The notes beneath the pieces were generated by a model, which made no database searches, had not been told where the DNA came from, and saw nothing but the letters and a program-made list of their open reading frames with translations. From Rhinopomastus cyanomelas (lineage: Eukaryota; Chordata; Aves; Bucerotiformes; Rhinopomastidae), in NCBI GenBank assembly GCA_013400115.1, contig VXBP01000347.1:268899-332898 (forward strand): a stretch of DNA of 64,000 bases, read 5' to 3'. Every line of letters starts with the position of its first letter. Positions within the stretch are counted from its first letter, which is position 1. Positions 39,701 through 51,700 of this stretch are shown in pieces. The translations under genes and the position numbers were made by a program.

Positions 39701-42700
39701 CTAGAAACCATTAGGAAAGGGATAAATAAACAGAAGATTCTGTTACGCCTTGTAGAGTCTGTTTAACCACTGTGCAGTTCTAGTCCTCTCCAAAGACACT
39801 CAGAACTGGAAACAATATGAAAAATGTAGCTTTTTCATTCCATGGGTGTATTAGAAATTCTCAGCCTTCAAAACAGGCAGGTGAGTGGAGAATACGGTAG
39901 CCGTCCTTCAGATCATTAAAGACACATGCTAGGGGAAAAGGTTGGACTCGATGACCCTGGAGATCCCCTGGAGATCCTTTCCAGCCACGATGATTCTGTG
40001 ATTCTGTGACACTGAGATTTTTAACTGCTTCCAAACACAAAGTGTTTGTGATTGTGATTGAAGTGATTAGCTTTGCAGTTTCAAAATGAGTGCTTGTGAC
40101 TGTGGTTTTTTCCGTGACATGTCATATTGTTTTGTACACTACAAATCAACAAAGACTCTTCAGAACTGTTGAAATGATTGTGCCTTGCAGCAACAGTACG
40201 GTGGAAGAAACTTCAAGGTTGTGCTGTAGGACTAACTAAACAAGAGTTGTCCTTGTTTGTAATGCTATGATAAGAATGGCTAATTCTTATTAGTTAAAAA
40301 ATGGAAAAAGTAGTTATGACTAGGAAATCTGTCTTTGCACTACTAATTAATTACCTTCTGAGCATGGCAAGCTCATTCTCATGTTTTCAGAAGCACACTC
40401 CTTCTCTCTTTAGACTTGCTCAGCTTTATTTTCCTCTGCGTTTGTCTTACTATTAGTGCTGACAAGTTACTGGTACAATTAATTTTGTACCTGAGCTGCA
40501 AGGTGAATTGGGTGACCAGTTGTGTCCTCATTAAGAATCAAGAAATTATAAGTATTATTTAGACATTAGTGGGTAAAATTATCCAGGCTATTAGAGTAAC
40601 TTTGACTAGATTGTCATAAAGTGCATCTTCTAGCGTCTTCTAGCATGAATATGAGAACAAATACATTCATCTACTTTAAAAGTATTTCAGAATCATAGAA
40701 TCATTAGGAATCAGAAGGGACCTTGAAAGATCATCTGATCCAACCCCCCTGCCACAGCAGGATCACTTGGTCACACAGGAGCATGTCCAGAACATCTCCA
40801 GAGAAGGAGAGTCCACATGCCTCCTGGGCAGGGTTATCCTCCTAGAAAGTGTGTGCTGGGTATTAGTAGTAACCTGACTATAAACATTGCAAGGAACCTA
40901 CTCCTTTAAACAGATAATTGAACTATTGGGCAGCTTTGTAAAATCAGGGTCGTGCTGGTAGAAGTCTACCCTTCTCTTGGGAACACCCTGTCTTCTCTAA
41001 TTTTAGTGCTTCCTTTCTGGTGGCTGCTACTTACGATGTGCAGTTTGATCCTTCCAGTGAGGCAGATGTTGCTCAGTGAGTGTGCTCTTAAACGGTGATT
41101 TCCTGTCTCGATAGTCACAGGAATAAAGACCAAAATCCAGATCAGAATATTGAAAATAATTAGCATTTCCATTTAACCTCTAGATGGTGATGGTTAGTTG
41201 CAGTTTCTGTAGTGCCTGTGAAGCAAGGTGATTGTTGAAATGCTGTGATCTTATTCCTCAGCTGTACAGGGTCTCGTTATTTTCTGCGTACGTACGGATT
41301 CTACTCCCCCGTGCAGTGTGCACCGTGTGCCTTTTGTGGCTGTAATTACCAATGGCTGACACTTGAGATAATGAAACAGATTTTGTGGTTCTTAAAAAGT
41401 GATACCAGTATGTAAATGGCTACTTGCAAATCTGCCTTCTTTGTGGAGCAGTAAACAGTTTAGACTGCACCAAGTGAGATTAAAGATAAGCACAGTAGTC
41501 AGACAGGACACTTGCTCTTTGCGTATGGCAGGGGGCCTCCCTTAAGATTATCCTCAATAAACATGCTCACAACCTTTTTTGTTCCTTGGGCTCTCTTCAG
41601 TCTAATGGTTCAACATTGACCAATAGGTTTCCCCATTGTATTTCTCTTTATGTTGTTTTAAAATGTTCTCTTTTCCTTTCCACTTAGTCGCTGAAGAAAG
41701 CCTGTGTTGTACCTTCATGTGTAGGGGCTGTTCACGGTAGCGGGATGCTCCTGCTGAAATAGAGGAAGAATTTTCACAGAAACTCAGTGTAAGAGATGGA
41801 AGAGAGCAGTATCTGATACTTGTGTTTTTGAGAGGGACGGTGCCCAGCAAACTCTTTGAGTGAAAAATGAAACGCTGAGAGCACAGTCCGGGATCTGCCA
41901 GATGTGACTGCTGACCTTTAGTTTATACGCGAGCCGGCACAGCCTTGGAATTTCACCAGAGCTGGAAGCCTCAACAGTGCCGGGCTGCAGACTGACAGGT
42001 TAAGTGGTTGAAAAGGAGGCCACAAATGGCAAGATTCGAACCTAAGGTTGAGTTTAATGTCCCTGATACGTGAGGAATTGGATCACTTACAGCAACTGTA
42101 GCACTAAGGGGGCAAAAAAAAGAGAGAGGAAAAAGTCTTCTAATTGTAGTCCATCTCGGAGCAGCTCAGGGCAAGTAGGAAAGAAAATGGCTTAGAATGA
42201 CTGGGAGAATGTGAAGGAAAGGTGCAGCACGTGGCTTTCTGACAGTGGGTGGTTTGAGGGTGCAGAAGCCAAAAAGATTGAGCATCCCACTTTTTCTCAC
42301 CTGTTTTTATCTTCATCTGGGCTGAATCTGAAGCAAGTGTTCTCACCTTAAAGAAAAATGTTAGGGCTTCTTTACCAAGAATGAAGCTAGCAAAAATTGG
42401 AAAGCACATGAAACACACCTACTACTTTGTGCCTAGTCCCCTTTTTTCTTTCTCTGCAGAGTAGTGAAGCTTCAAGGCAAAACTATGGAACAGTGGTAGT
42501 CCAAAAGGCTTTAAAGTGTCACTCAAAAGTGCATGTTAGCAAAACTTGCACTAGTCAAGCTTAGCTGAGTTAACGTGCAAATTGGCACCATGGTACTTTA
42601 GGGATCGCTGTATTTTAAGGATAACTATAGGCCCTGTGTGACTAGGCAACAATCACTTGACTTGTAAATCACAGGATTTACTTGGTTAAAAATCATATCC

Positions 42701-45700
42701 ACTGGTTTTGTTGTGCCTGCCTCTCCCAGTACATTTCTCAGGAAGGTTCAGGGTGTAGATAACATTTTAGACAGTGGACTGTTACGATGTGCCAGGCAGT
42801 TCTGTTCTATCTGCGTGGGGAGTTACGTGTGGTTGCAAGACAAATCCATCATAGGAATTAGAGGAACTGTGTGTCTGCAGAGACAAGAGGACTTCTTAAA
42901 GGCCAAACCAAAAGGTGTCTGCATCGGCTGCTTTTGTAGGAGACGTTCTGTTGACATCACTGGATCTCAGAAATGCCAAGAGTCCTCAGTAACTTTTTTT
43001 CTAATGACTTGCCAAGTTTAGAGGAGAAAGACCACGTTAATGTTTCGCTCGTCAGAAAAAGCTGCAGTTCAGTGTCAGAGCTGGTCTTCTCTTTTTCCCT
43101 CACAGTCACAAAAATGCAGTTGTCGCTGCCCACCCCGTGTGTGGTGGCTGTTGATGTTGCTGCTGCTGATTGCTCTGCCCCTTCACCTCACAGATTACTG
43201 GTGCTTGTTGAGAAGCAAAGCAGTGCGATGCAGTCAGTATTATTCCAGCTTAATTTGGGATGTCGGATTGATGATTTATTAGCACACATGAGGATGAATG
43301 AGCTACAGATTCTGTAGAAGCAGCTAAGGTCAAGGTCACTCCGGATCTTGAGCGTTGAAGCTTGATTTATGGTCCAGGGTATTTTAAGTGGTGCTTTTGT
43401 TTCTGTGCAGGCGTTCTGGTTTAGATTGTTTTATGCCAGCTTGGATTTCCCAGGGTCGTTAAAGCACAACAGGAAACCAAGGACAGTGTTATAATGAAGG
43501 AATAAAAAGCTTCATTAGCAAAGGGTAAAAAAGGATAAAAGACAAGCAAAGGGAAGACACTGGCAAACTGCCGATAAAGCTGCTGGCAGAACTGTAAATT
43601 GCTGATATGGTGCTGGCCAGGCAGCTTCAGGCTTCTGCCTTCCCCCTTTTCCCTCTTACGACACAAACCAGCCACCAGTGCCATGAGCGCTGATCCTACC
43701 CTCCGCCCAGCCCAGGGCTAGCAGTGAGAGAGATGGGGCGGGTTGTCTTTCACCAGGTCCGCGTGGCAGGAGAGCACTGCTACTCCACACTGAGCCAGCA
43801 GGCAGAAAGAAAGGACCTTCCTCATTTCAAGGGTCGTTACACTGTCCTGGAGGAGGGGTGTCCAGCCGTCATGTCACACGGGTCGTGCGATACCAAAGGG
43901 CTTTGGGGTCCCCCACATGACAACAGGGAAGGCTTTTCCCTAGTCATGAAAGCTCAGCTCTCACTTCTGCATGACACTTCCTAGGGCACGTTCAGTTTTT
44001 GTGAGTAATTGGTCATATGGTTGTGAAATAATAAAAGCAGAACCACAAAACTACAGCTGTGTTAAATTGTACTTAATGTCCTGTACAAGCCCAGAGAATC
44101 AATTGTGCCTGTTTTCCAAACAGTACAATTCCAAGCTTAGTAATTTTTTTAGAACACGAAGTAAGTTTCATTCTTTGGATAAAATTGTGGTTTGTCACTC
44201 TGATGCTGCAAAGCTAACTTCCAGAATTTAAAAACATAAAAATCAATGTCAGAGTGGGACTAAATGATTTTTGTTTCCCTTTGGTCACTGTCTGGTGGAA
44301 TAGGCTGGTAACCACGGTAACAAAAAGTACTGTCATGGCTGCCCCAGAGTCGTGTTAAAATGAGCAAGTGGTGTTTGTCTTGGTTTTTAGACAAAAGAGA
44401 AAGAGATGGAGAAGGGACATAATAAGATAATGACCTGTAGAACTGAAACAGCAAAAATACTTTCGGATGTCTCTCTGGACAAGCAGGATCTTCTAGTACC
44501 ACAGCACTGTGTGTGTGCAAGCGTTATGCCACGAAGCGTTAAAAGTCGAGGTGATACATTGGCTCAGTGGTTTGACTTTGAACTTTCCCTGTGTGTCTGT
44601 ATTTTGCAGGTGTATATCAGGATAAAGGATGATGAATGGAATGTTTATCGACGATACGCGGAGTTCAGAAGCTTGCACCATAAATTACAGAGTAAATACC
44701 AGCAAGTGAGGACTTTCAGCTTCCCACCAAAAAAGGCCATTGGAAACAAGGTACGTAAAGAGCTCATGGTGTCAGTAAAGGTTGGGGGGAAAAAACCTTT
44801 CCCTATCTCCACACACAAGCAGAGGTAGCTGTAATAAATATTTTTTACATCCAATAGACAGGACCTGCTATTTTTGTCTAGACCTTGACCTCATCAGCTG
44901 CAGATTTGCTGCCAATGGATTTCATGCCTTGGTTTTCCCACTCACTGAAGACTATTTTTGTTGGAAGAGATACTGATGACATGCACAGTAGATAAATACA
45001 CAACCCTCCCCAAAACTGTATTGGACAGCCGTAGGTGCAAAGAGGTGTTACTGGCATTTACTTAGAATGACAGAGTAGAGACTAAAAGTGGCCACTAATT
45101 CATTAACTCTTTCTATACATTCAAAAAAAGTATCAATCTAAATTCCTTCAGTTTCCAGTGCAGTTCACCAATTTCAGTAACTTCAGCCAGATGTGTGGAG
45201 ACATTGGAATGCTGAATTCCCATAAGCTATGTCTTTGTGCCTTACCTTTCCCATTTTAAAGTGGGAATTCCCACATTTTCCTATCCTACAGGGGTTTTGC
45301 AGTGAAAACAGTAAAATTAGTGTGTACGTAGTAAATACGTAGCTTCACGTAGCTGAGTCTTTAATGGCCATCACTTGGAAACATTCACAACCTTAAATAC
45401 ACATTGCCCTGCATATCACAGATCAAGTAAAGATTGAGAAGGAATGGAATATTTTTCCTTCACATTGTAGAAATGATCTGAAAAGTTAATTTCAACATCA
45501 CAAGTCAAGTATTTGTGGTGTAAATCCCGCGTGTGACTGAAAATGTGACTTACACCGAGTGCTTCACTCAGCATTCCCAATGTTGATCTGATTTGTTAGT
45601 TTGTCTATGGGATTTTCTCCTTCTGCCTCAGTGCCACTGAGTTCTGTAAAATATCTCGGCACCAGCCACAGTGATCAGTGTAGTCATCTAGAGAAAAATG

Positions 45701-48700
45701 GCATGATGACTGAAATACTTGGAGGTCAGGTTTTGTTTGGCCTAAGCCCCCATTACTAAGTGCCAGAATAATGCTGATAGTATCTGTTGTGATAGAAAAG
45801 TCATCACTGCTAGTTTTCATGAGGCAGTACCACTTATTGTTAAAAGTAAGTATGGATTTCTTACTGGAGTTCAGATGGCAGCAAACAACGTGTGTTGTGA
45901 GTGTTTAAAGGTAGTAACTGATCTGGATTCAGATGATTTCCCAAGAGTTCTGTACGAAGGAGCAGGTGAGCCTGGCCCAGGGGATACTAACTGCTTAGTA
46001 ATGCACTTGATCTGGAATAGCTGGTGGTGTAAATATGCATTTATCCATCAAATCAATAGGTCTCTTTGCTTGGCATAAGGTCAGGCAAGATGTAGTTACT
46101 CACTGCCTACTAACCTAGTAAATGGCAGGACACAGGAGAGTTTTTCTGCTTTTCTTCATATATGACAAGATCATGTATTGGTAATTTCACTTTTAGGGAA
46201 GAGTTTTGCAACAGAAACAGTGCCTTCTCTTTGTGACAAAACTAATGCCTCTTTCTGGAGATATGATGCCCTATCAGCCACTTCAGTAAATTACAGATTC
46301 CTTCTTTTCAGCTTTTTCTGGTAAATCTTCGGTCCTTAATTGTTTTAACTGCTAATTGAATTACAACTCCAGCTGTAGTCGATGCCTACGAAATCATCAG
46401 TTGAGCAGCTCATTGAAGAATTTGCATCACTTCCTTTTCCAGTGCTGTAGCGTTAGGCTAAAACCTCACCTTGTTCAGGCATGAACCCACAAGCGCTTTG
46501 TTACATCAGCTCTCAGGAAAAGGATCTTTGATTTGTGGTCAGAAATGGGGGCCATCCCTCACGCTCCTCAAAGGGTGCTGTGCTGAGAGAGAAGCCAGTT
46601 GCAGAGCTGGAATCGATGAGTGGTTGCATTTCTGGCTACCTGCTGTAAATAGGTTGCGAGTCAGGGTGTGGTGCTCTCACGTCGGCTGTGTGAGAGCTTC
46701 TCCCAGTTGTCACACAAGAGCTTAATTCCCCAGCGTGTGGGGTTGTGTGGTCTGGTGGATGATGCTTCAGGAACAGTTACCCTGTAGATCCAGCAGAAAA
46801 CAGCAGCCCCGTGGAACATGTTGCGCTGTGTGACCAGCTGAGACGCGTTAATGGCCTTGAGATGTCTCTTCTTGCCGCGCCAGGGCAACTCAAAGTAAAT
46901 GGAAGGCTTAAAAGTGCAGCATAAAGTGAAAAGATTTGTGTGGGACTATTCCTCTGCCTTGGACTTCTGTGGGACTTCAAATCTAGGATGATGGGCTTGG
47001 GCAGGTTGTTAGGCACGCGAAGGTTTGGTAGTAAGCGTTCGAGGAGATGCTGCAAACACCACTTTTATCAGTGCTGCCCGTGACTACCAAAGCATGTTCC
47101 CTCGCACGCTGTTAGAGAGAAAAGAAGTCTATTGAAATCTGATATTACTTATACTGTTTTAAATAGAATTGCAGCTGTGTTCTCATTCCCAGATTAATCA
47201 ATACAGTTTTAAATCAGTGCCTAAAGAGCAACTGCAGTAGCTAAATTCTGCTGGCATAAGTATCTCTATTCAGTTCTTGTCAGTCTATGGTTTTCGTGTC
47301 CTTTACAAACCCGCAGTGGTGTTAGATGCCCAAGTGACTTGCAGGAAAAGCAGAGTCCTCCAGTGTCAGTGGGTAAGAATTGCCACTGAACAACTTGTGG
47401 AAAACAGCCTTGTGTGTGTTTTGTTCTTCAGGCCTGCACCGGAATGGTGCTGGTCATCGCGTGTCTGGAAGACTCTCTGTTGAGGCTAATGAAGGTGATG
47501 TGCTTGGGCTAAATGTGAGTGGCACTGAAAGGAGGCTTTCCTGTAGCTGACACCTCCTGTGACACCAGCACTAAATGTGGTGCTCCGTTACACATCTCCA
47601 TTGAGGGAACCTCCAGGAGGACAGTGTGTTCTGCAGAGTGACCTAGAACTGAAGTCACAAAATACTGTTTGAGGACAGCAGAGCTGAAGTCACAAAATAC
47701 CATTCAGTGTTTTGGAAGGGGGAACTTGACTAGAAGAAAGTGATGTGAAAAAAAACTATGGACAACTATCAATTTTCAAGCCTAATTTTCCCACTTGCTG
47801 AAATAGAAATCAGAGGCTCAACTGCAGAGTTTGGCACAGGGCGGTTGCCAAGAGAAAGCGGAGTTTTAGCTGAATGTAGATTGTGAAATCCACAAGTATT
47901 TTGCAGATGTGACACAATAAATTAAGAAACTAATATTAATTATAATTAATACTCCTTGTTTTGCCTTTCAGTTGTTTGCCTGAAATTGTGACAATTCATC
48001 TGAATTGTTCATGATCATTCAGCAGTTTGTGTCTCTGGGATTAGAAACTAGCGTTAAAGCTGGGGGAAAACACAAACTATTTAGAAAGTTACCAGAGAAG
48101 AGGAAGGAATTCTGCTTTGGATGAGCAGCCTTTTCCAGCTGCAAAGAGCATGTATTTGCCTTTCAGGCTGATGCTTCGGTGTCTGAGTTTAAACATTTGA
48201 ATGTACTAAGTCAGACATTATGTAAAGTGTTTACATGATCTTTCGAGGTCCCTTCCAATCCTTGATGCTCTTTGATTCTACTAATTGTCTTCCAGTGTTG
48301 GTAGCAGATAGTTGTCCAGTCTTGATTAGTAGCCCTTGCCAGAATACGTGTTCTTCCTTCAATTTATTGTGGTTGTTTTGTTTGACTGAGAACAGGGGAT
48401 GTGTTTATCCTCTTCTGTTGCACAGGGACTCGTATGTCTTTGTGTTTTTTAAACTGCAGATTACTTTGTGTGTGCAGAACTCACAGTTTTGAACTGTACT
48501 TTTAATCCCTGAGCTGGTTTTATGATTTTAAAACATGCTCCTCGTGCATCAGCCCGGTGTGTGATTTGCCAGGTATTTTGTGTGTAGGTGTATAGCTCTA
48601 CACATTTCAGACTGTGGTTTGAGTTAGCTGCCAGGCCCTTTGGATCTTTGAATTATCACAGTGCCAGTCTTTGTGACTGCTGCCTGCCTGTGGGTTCCTG

Positions 48701-51700
48701 GGGTCCAAACGACTGCTTTGGTTGTGTGAGCCAGCAGACTGTAGGGCTAGAGTGTGCTCAGTTGTGTGAAACTTGTGAGGTATCATACAGTCGTGACTGT
48801 CAGAGGATCCCTGTGTGCTTTCTGCACATATTCACTTCATTTAAGGTGAGCCCCTTATATTTAGCTGCTCAGCCTTTACTGGTGCTGTCTTGGTGTCTCC
48901 CTTCTTGAACTGTTCCTTTCAGACTAATGCTTAATTAGTAGCATGGGAGTGTTTACTGGATTTACTACTATGCTTTTTGAAAACACTGCAGTGTCCCTAA
49001 TCCTCAGTTGCTGCTTCTGCACTGGGCAGATTATAACACTTAGAGAATGAACTTCGGTAACTGAAGAAGCATCTAATCCAATATCCTCTTGCAAGCCCAT
49101 TATGTCAGGAAAGGACATATCACAGTAGAAATGGTTCCTTCTTCCGCCGAAGATGCGAGTTCAGTGATTGTCGAAGCGTTTAGACATCTAATAAAGCGCC
49201 TTTCCATCCAGTGCTGGCTTGGCTGCCTGGTAGCCTTTGCTCTCCTTTAGAGCCCTGGATGCCCTAAATGGAAAGAACACACAGCACTTCTCTGAGACTT
49301 GAAGTGGGTGACTCCTTAACTGCACAGGAGGAGCCACAGAGAAATCTAAGATGAGTTTTCAGTCCAGGAGAAGAAGAGCGGAATCGTTCGTTAGCCGCAG
49401 CACGCACGCCTGAAGTCAGCGAGCTGTAGCTGACTTTCACACCCAAATGTTAGTTCGGGGAAGTGAGTGTGCACCTTTGACCTGTCAGTGACTGAGCTGA
49501 ATTATAGATCATTTCTTGCGTGCAGTTATGTCTCGGGTTTGTGAAGTGGTGCCTGTGTGTCTTGCAAGGCACCTGTCTGCATGTCCATCCATCCGTGTGC
49601 GTGGGCTTTCAGAATGTGTCCTGTAATTCAGCAGGTTCCAGTCTCTGGGGCCTTTGTATTTCTCCTGTTTGTGTCAGTGGAGATCCTGCCTTTGCACTAA
49701 CAGTGCAGATGGTTGTCACCTTTGTGTTCCTCTCCGTGGCAGCAGAGTGCTTTTCACATTGTCTGGTCTATTTGCCTGCTGCTGAAGAGAGCAAAGAGTT
49801 TGATAGAATCATTAGGGATTGGAAGGGACCTCGAAAGATCATCTAGTCCAATCCCCCTGCCACAGCAGGACCACAGGAACACATCCAGGTGGGTCTTGGG
49901 TTGAAGGTTGGACTAGATAATCTTGAAGGTATTTTCTAACCGAAGACATTGCCTTTGGAACAGTGGGCTCCATGTTTCTTGATGCTAAGCACTGGTATCT
50001 AATGTCTTCAAGAATTACTAGGAAATTATAACTCTCTGCTATTTCAGAATTTGGATGCCCTTCTTAAAGGGGAAGAGCTTTACAGGTTTGAGGCTGAGGA
50101 TGGTGTTCGTTACTGGTTACTTGATTTTCAGATTACATGGTATAGCTGTCACTCTCTACAACTCCCTGAAAGGACATTGTGGAGAGGTTGGTGCTGGTCC
50201 CTTCTCAAGAGCAATTGCTGATAGAACAAGAGGGAATGGGTTCAAGTTACAACAGGGTGGGTTTGGATTTGATATTGGGAAGAATTTTTTCGCAGAAAGG
50301 GTGGTCAAGCACTGGAATGGGCTGCCCAGGGAGGTGGTTGAGTCGCCATCCCTGGATATGTTTAACGATCGTTTGGATGAGGTGTTGAGGGATCTGGTTT
50401 AGAGGTGAACTTGTAAGGTAGAGTAGATGGTTGGACTCAACGATCCCAGGGGTCTTTCCAACCAGAGTGATTCTGTGATAGATGCTTAAATCCGTTATCA
50501 TTTTTATTTTCAAAATGAGATTTTGATTTTCAAGCCTAACTGGCATGTGGAGTTATTTTCATATCTGGTTTGTCTGGTGGGTTTGGGGAATCATTTGACA
50601 GACGTGCTCTAGTGTGGGATGTCATGTCATTAATGAAGACACTAAACAACACTGGTCCCAGTGCAGTCCCCTGAGGGGTGACACCACTTGTCACTGTTTT
50701 CCACCCAAACACTTGGCACTGTTACTAAGGTTTCCTCCTTTCTGACACCGTTGCCTGCACACCAAGGGGGACTGCAGAGTATTTCAGATTTTGAATCCAG
50801 ATCCTCTGGGTTTGCTACTGGAAAAGACTGCAGTGGATGTTTTATTTATGCAGCACTAAGAAAAGAACATTCAGTTCTTCTTCATTGCCTGTTTTTTTTG
50901 TCATATCGCTATCTAAGAGAAGAGAAAGAAGTCAGTGGGAAGTGGTTGGCTTTTCTATGTCAAATACTTTACAGCAAAAGCTTAGTCTTCCAGTTCCATG
51001 GTGTGGAATGTCTGGGGTACCTGAAACTCAGCGTGAAGGTTAAGGCTGGCACGGTGTGGAGGGGTTTGATCTGAAAGACAAGCTGTTTGCCAACTCGTTC
51101 TCTTGCTGTTCCAGAATGTCTGGCTGCAGTGACGTACTTAGTTGGTGCTCACGTGTGACATCTAATGAAAGTAGTGACTTCAGAGTTTTTCACATTACAA
51201 ACATTTGTTATGAATTGTTGTCAAGGTTCAGGAAGAAGCAGCACAGACTGTTCAGTGTCTAGAAAACAAAGTCTCGCCCGTCAAGAGGTGGTTGTGTTTT
51301 TACTGTTTTGTAATCCCATGGTTAAGAAAAGCAGTTCTAACAACTTGCTGATGATGGAAACAGCCCACAGAAACAGTTCAGATGGTGACACAGCATCACA
51401 GGATACCGGGTTGGAAGGCACCCTGAAGATCATCCAGCACAACCCTTTAAGCTGTTTCAATATAGCCACATCTTCTGAAGGCTGAACAAACCCAGTTCTC
51501 TCAGCCATTCGTGGTATGGCAGGTCTTCTAGTCCTCTGGCCATCCTTGTGGCCCTTCTGTTGACCCTTTCCACATGTTTTTTGTATAGTGGGGACCAAAA
51601 CTGAACACAGTAGTCAAGGTGTGGTCTGCCCAGTGCTTTATCTCGGCTGGCGATGCCCTTGCTGATGCAGCCCAGCATCCTGTTTGCTTTCTGTGCCACT

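Larger units (their letters stand above)
36141..44609 (+). other. SNX29: SNX29 intron 18
   Basis: An 8.5 kb intron. It holds CR1 copies at 36350, 38180, 39930 and 40689. The stretch 43427-43925 has TG...CA-type ends on the minus strand and might be an old LTR, but I have no further support. Open frames at 42973-43317 and 43421-43684 are unrecognised. Confidence 0.8.

Noticed and set aside
43427..43925. Possible minus-strand LTR with TG...CA ends in intron 18
   Set aside because: Ends are only dinucleotides, no AATAAA in the right place, and flanks show no duplication.
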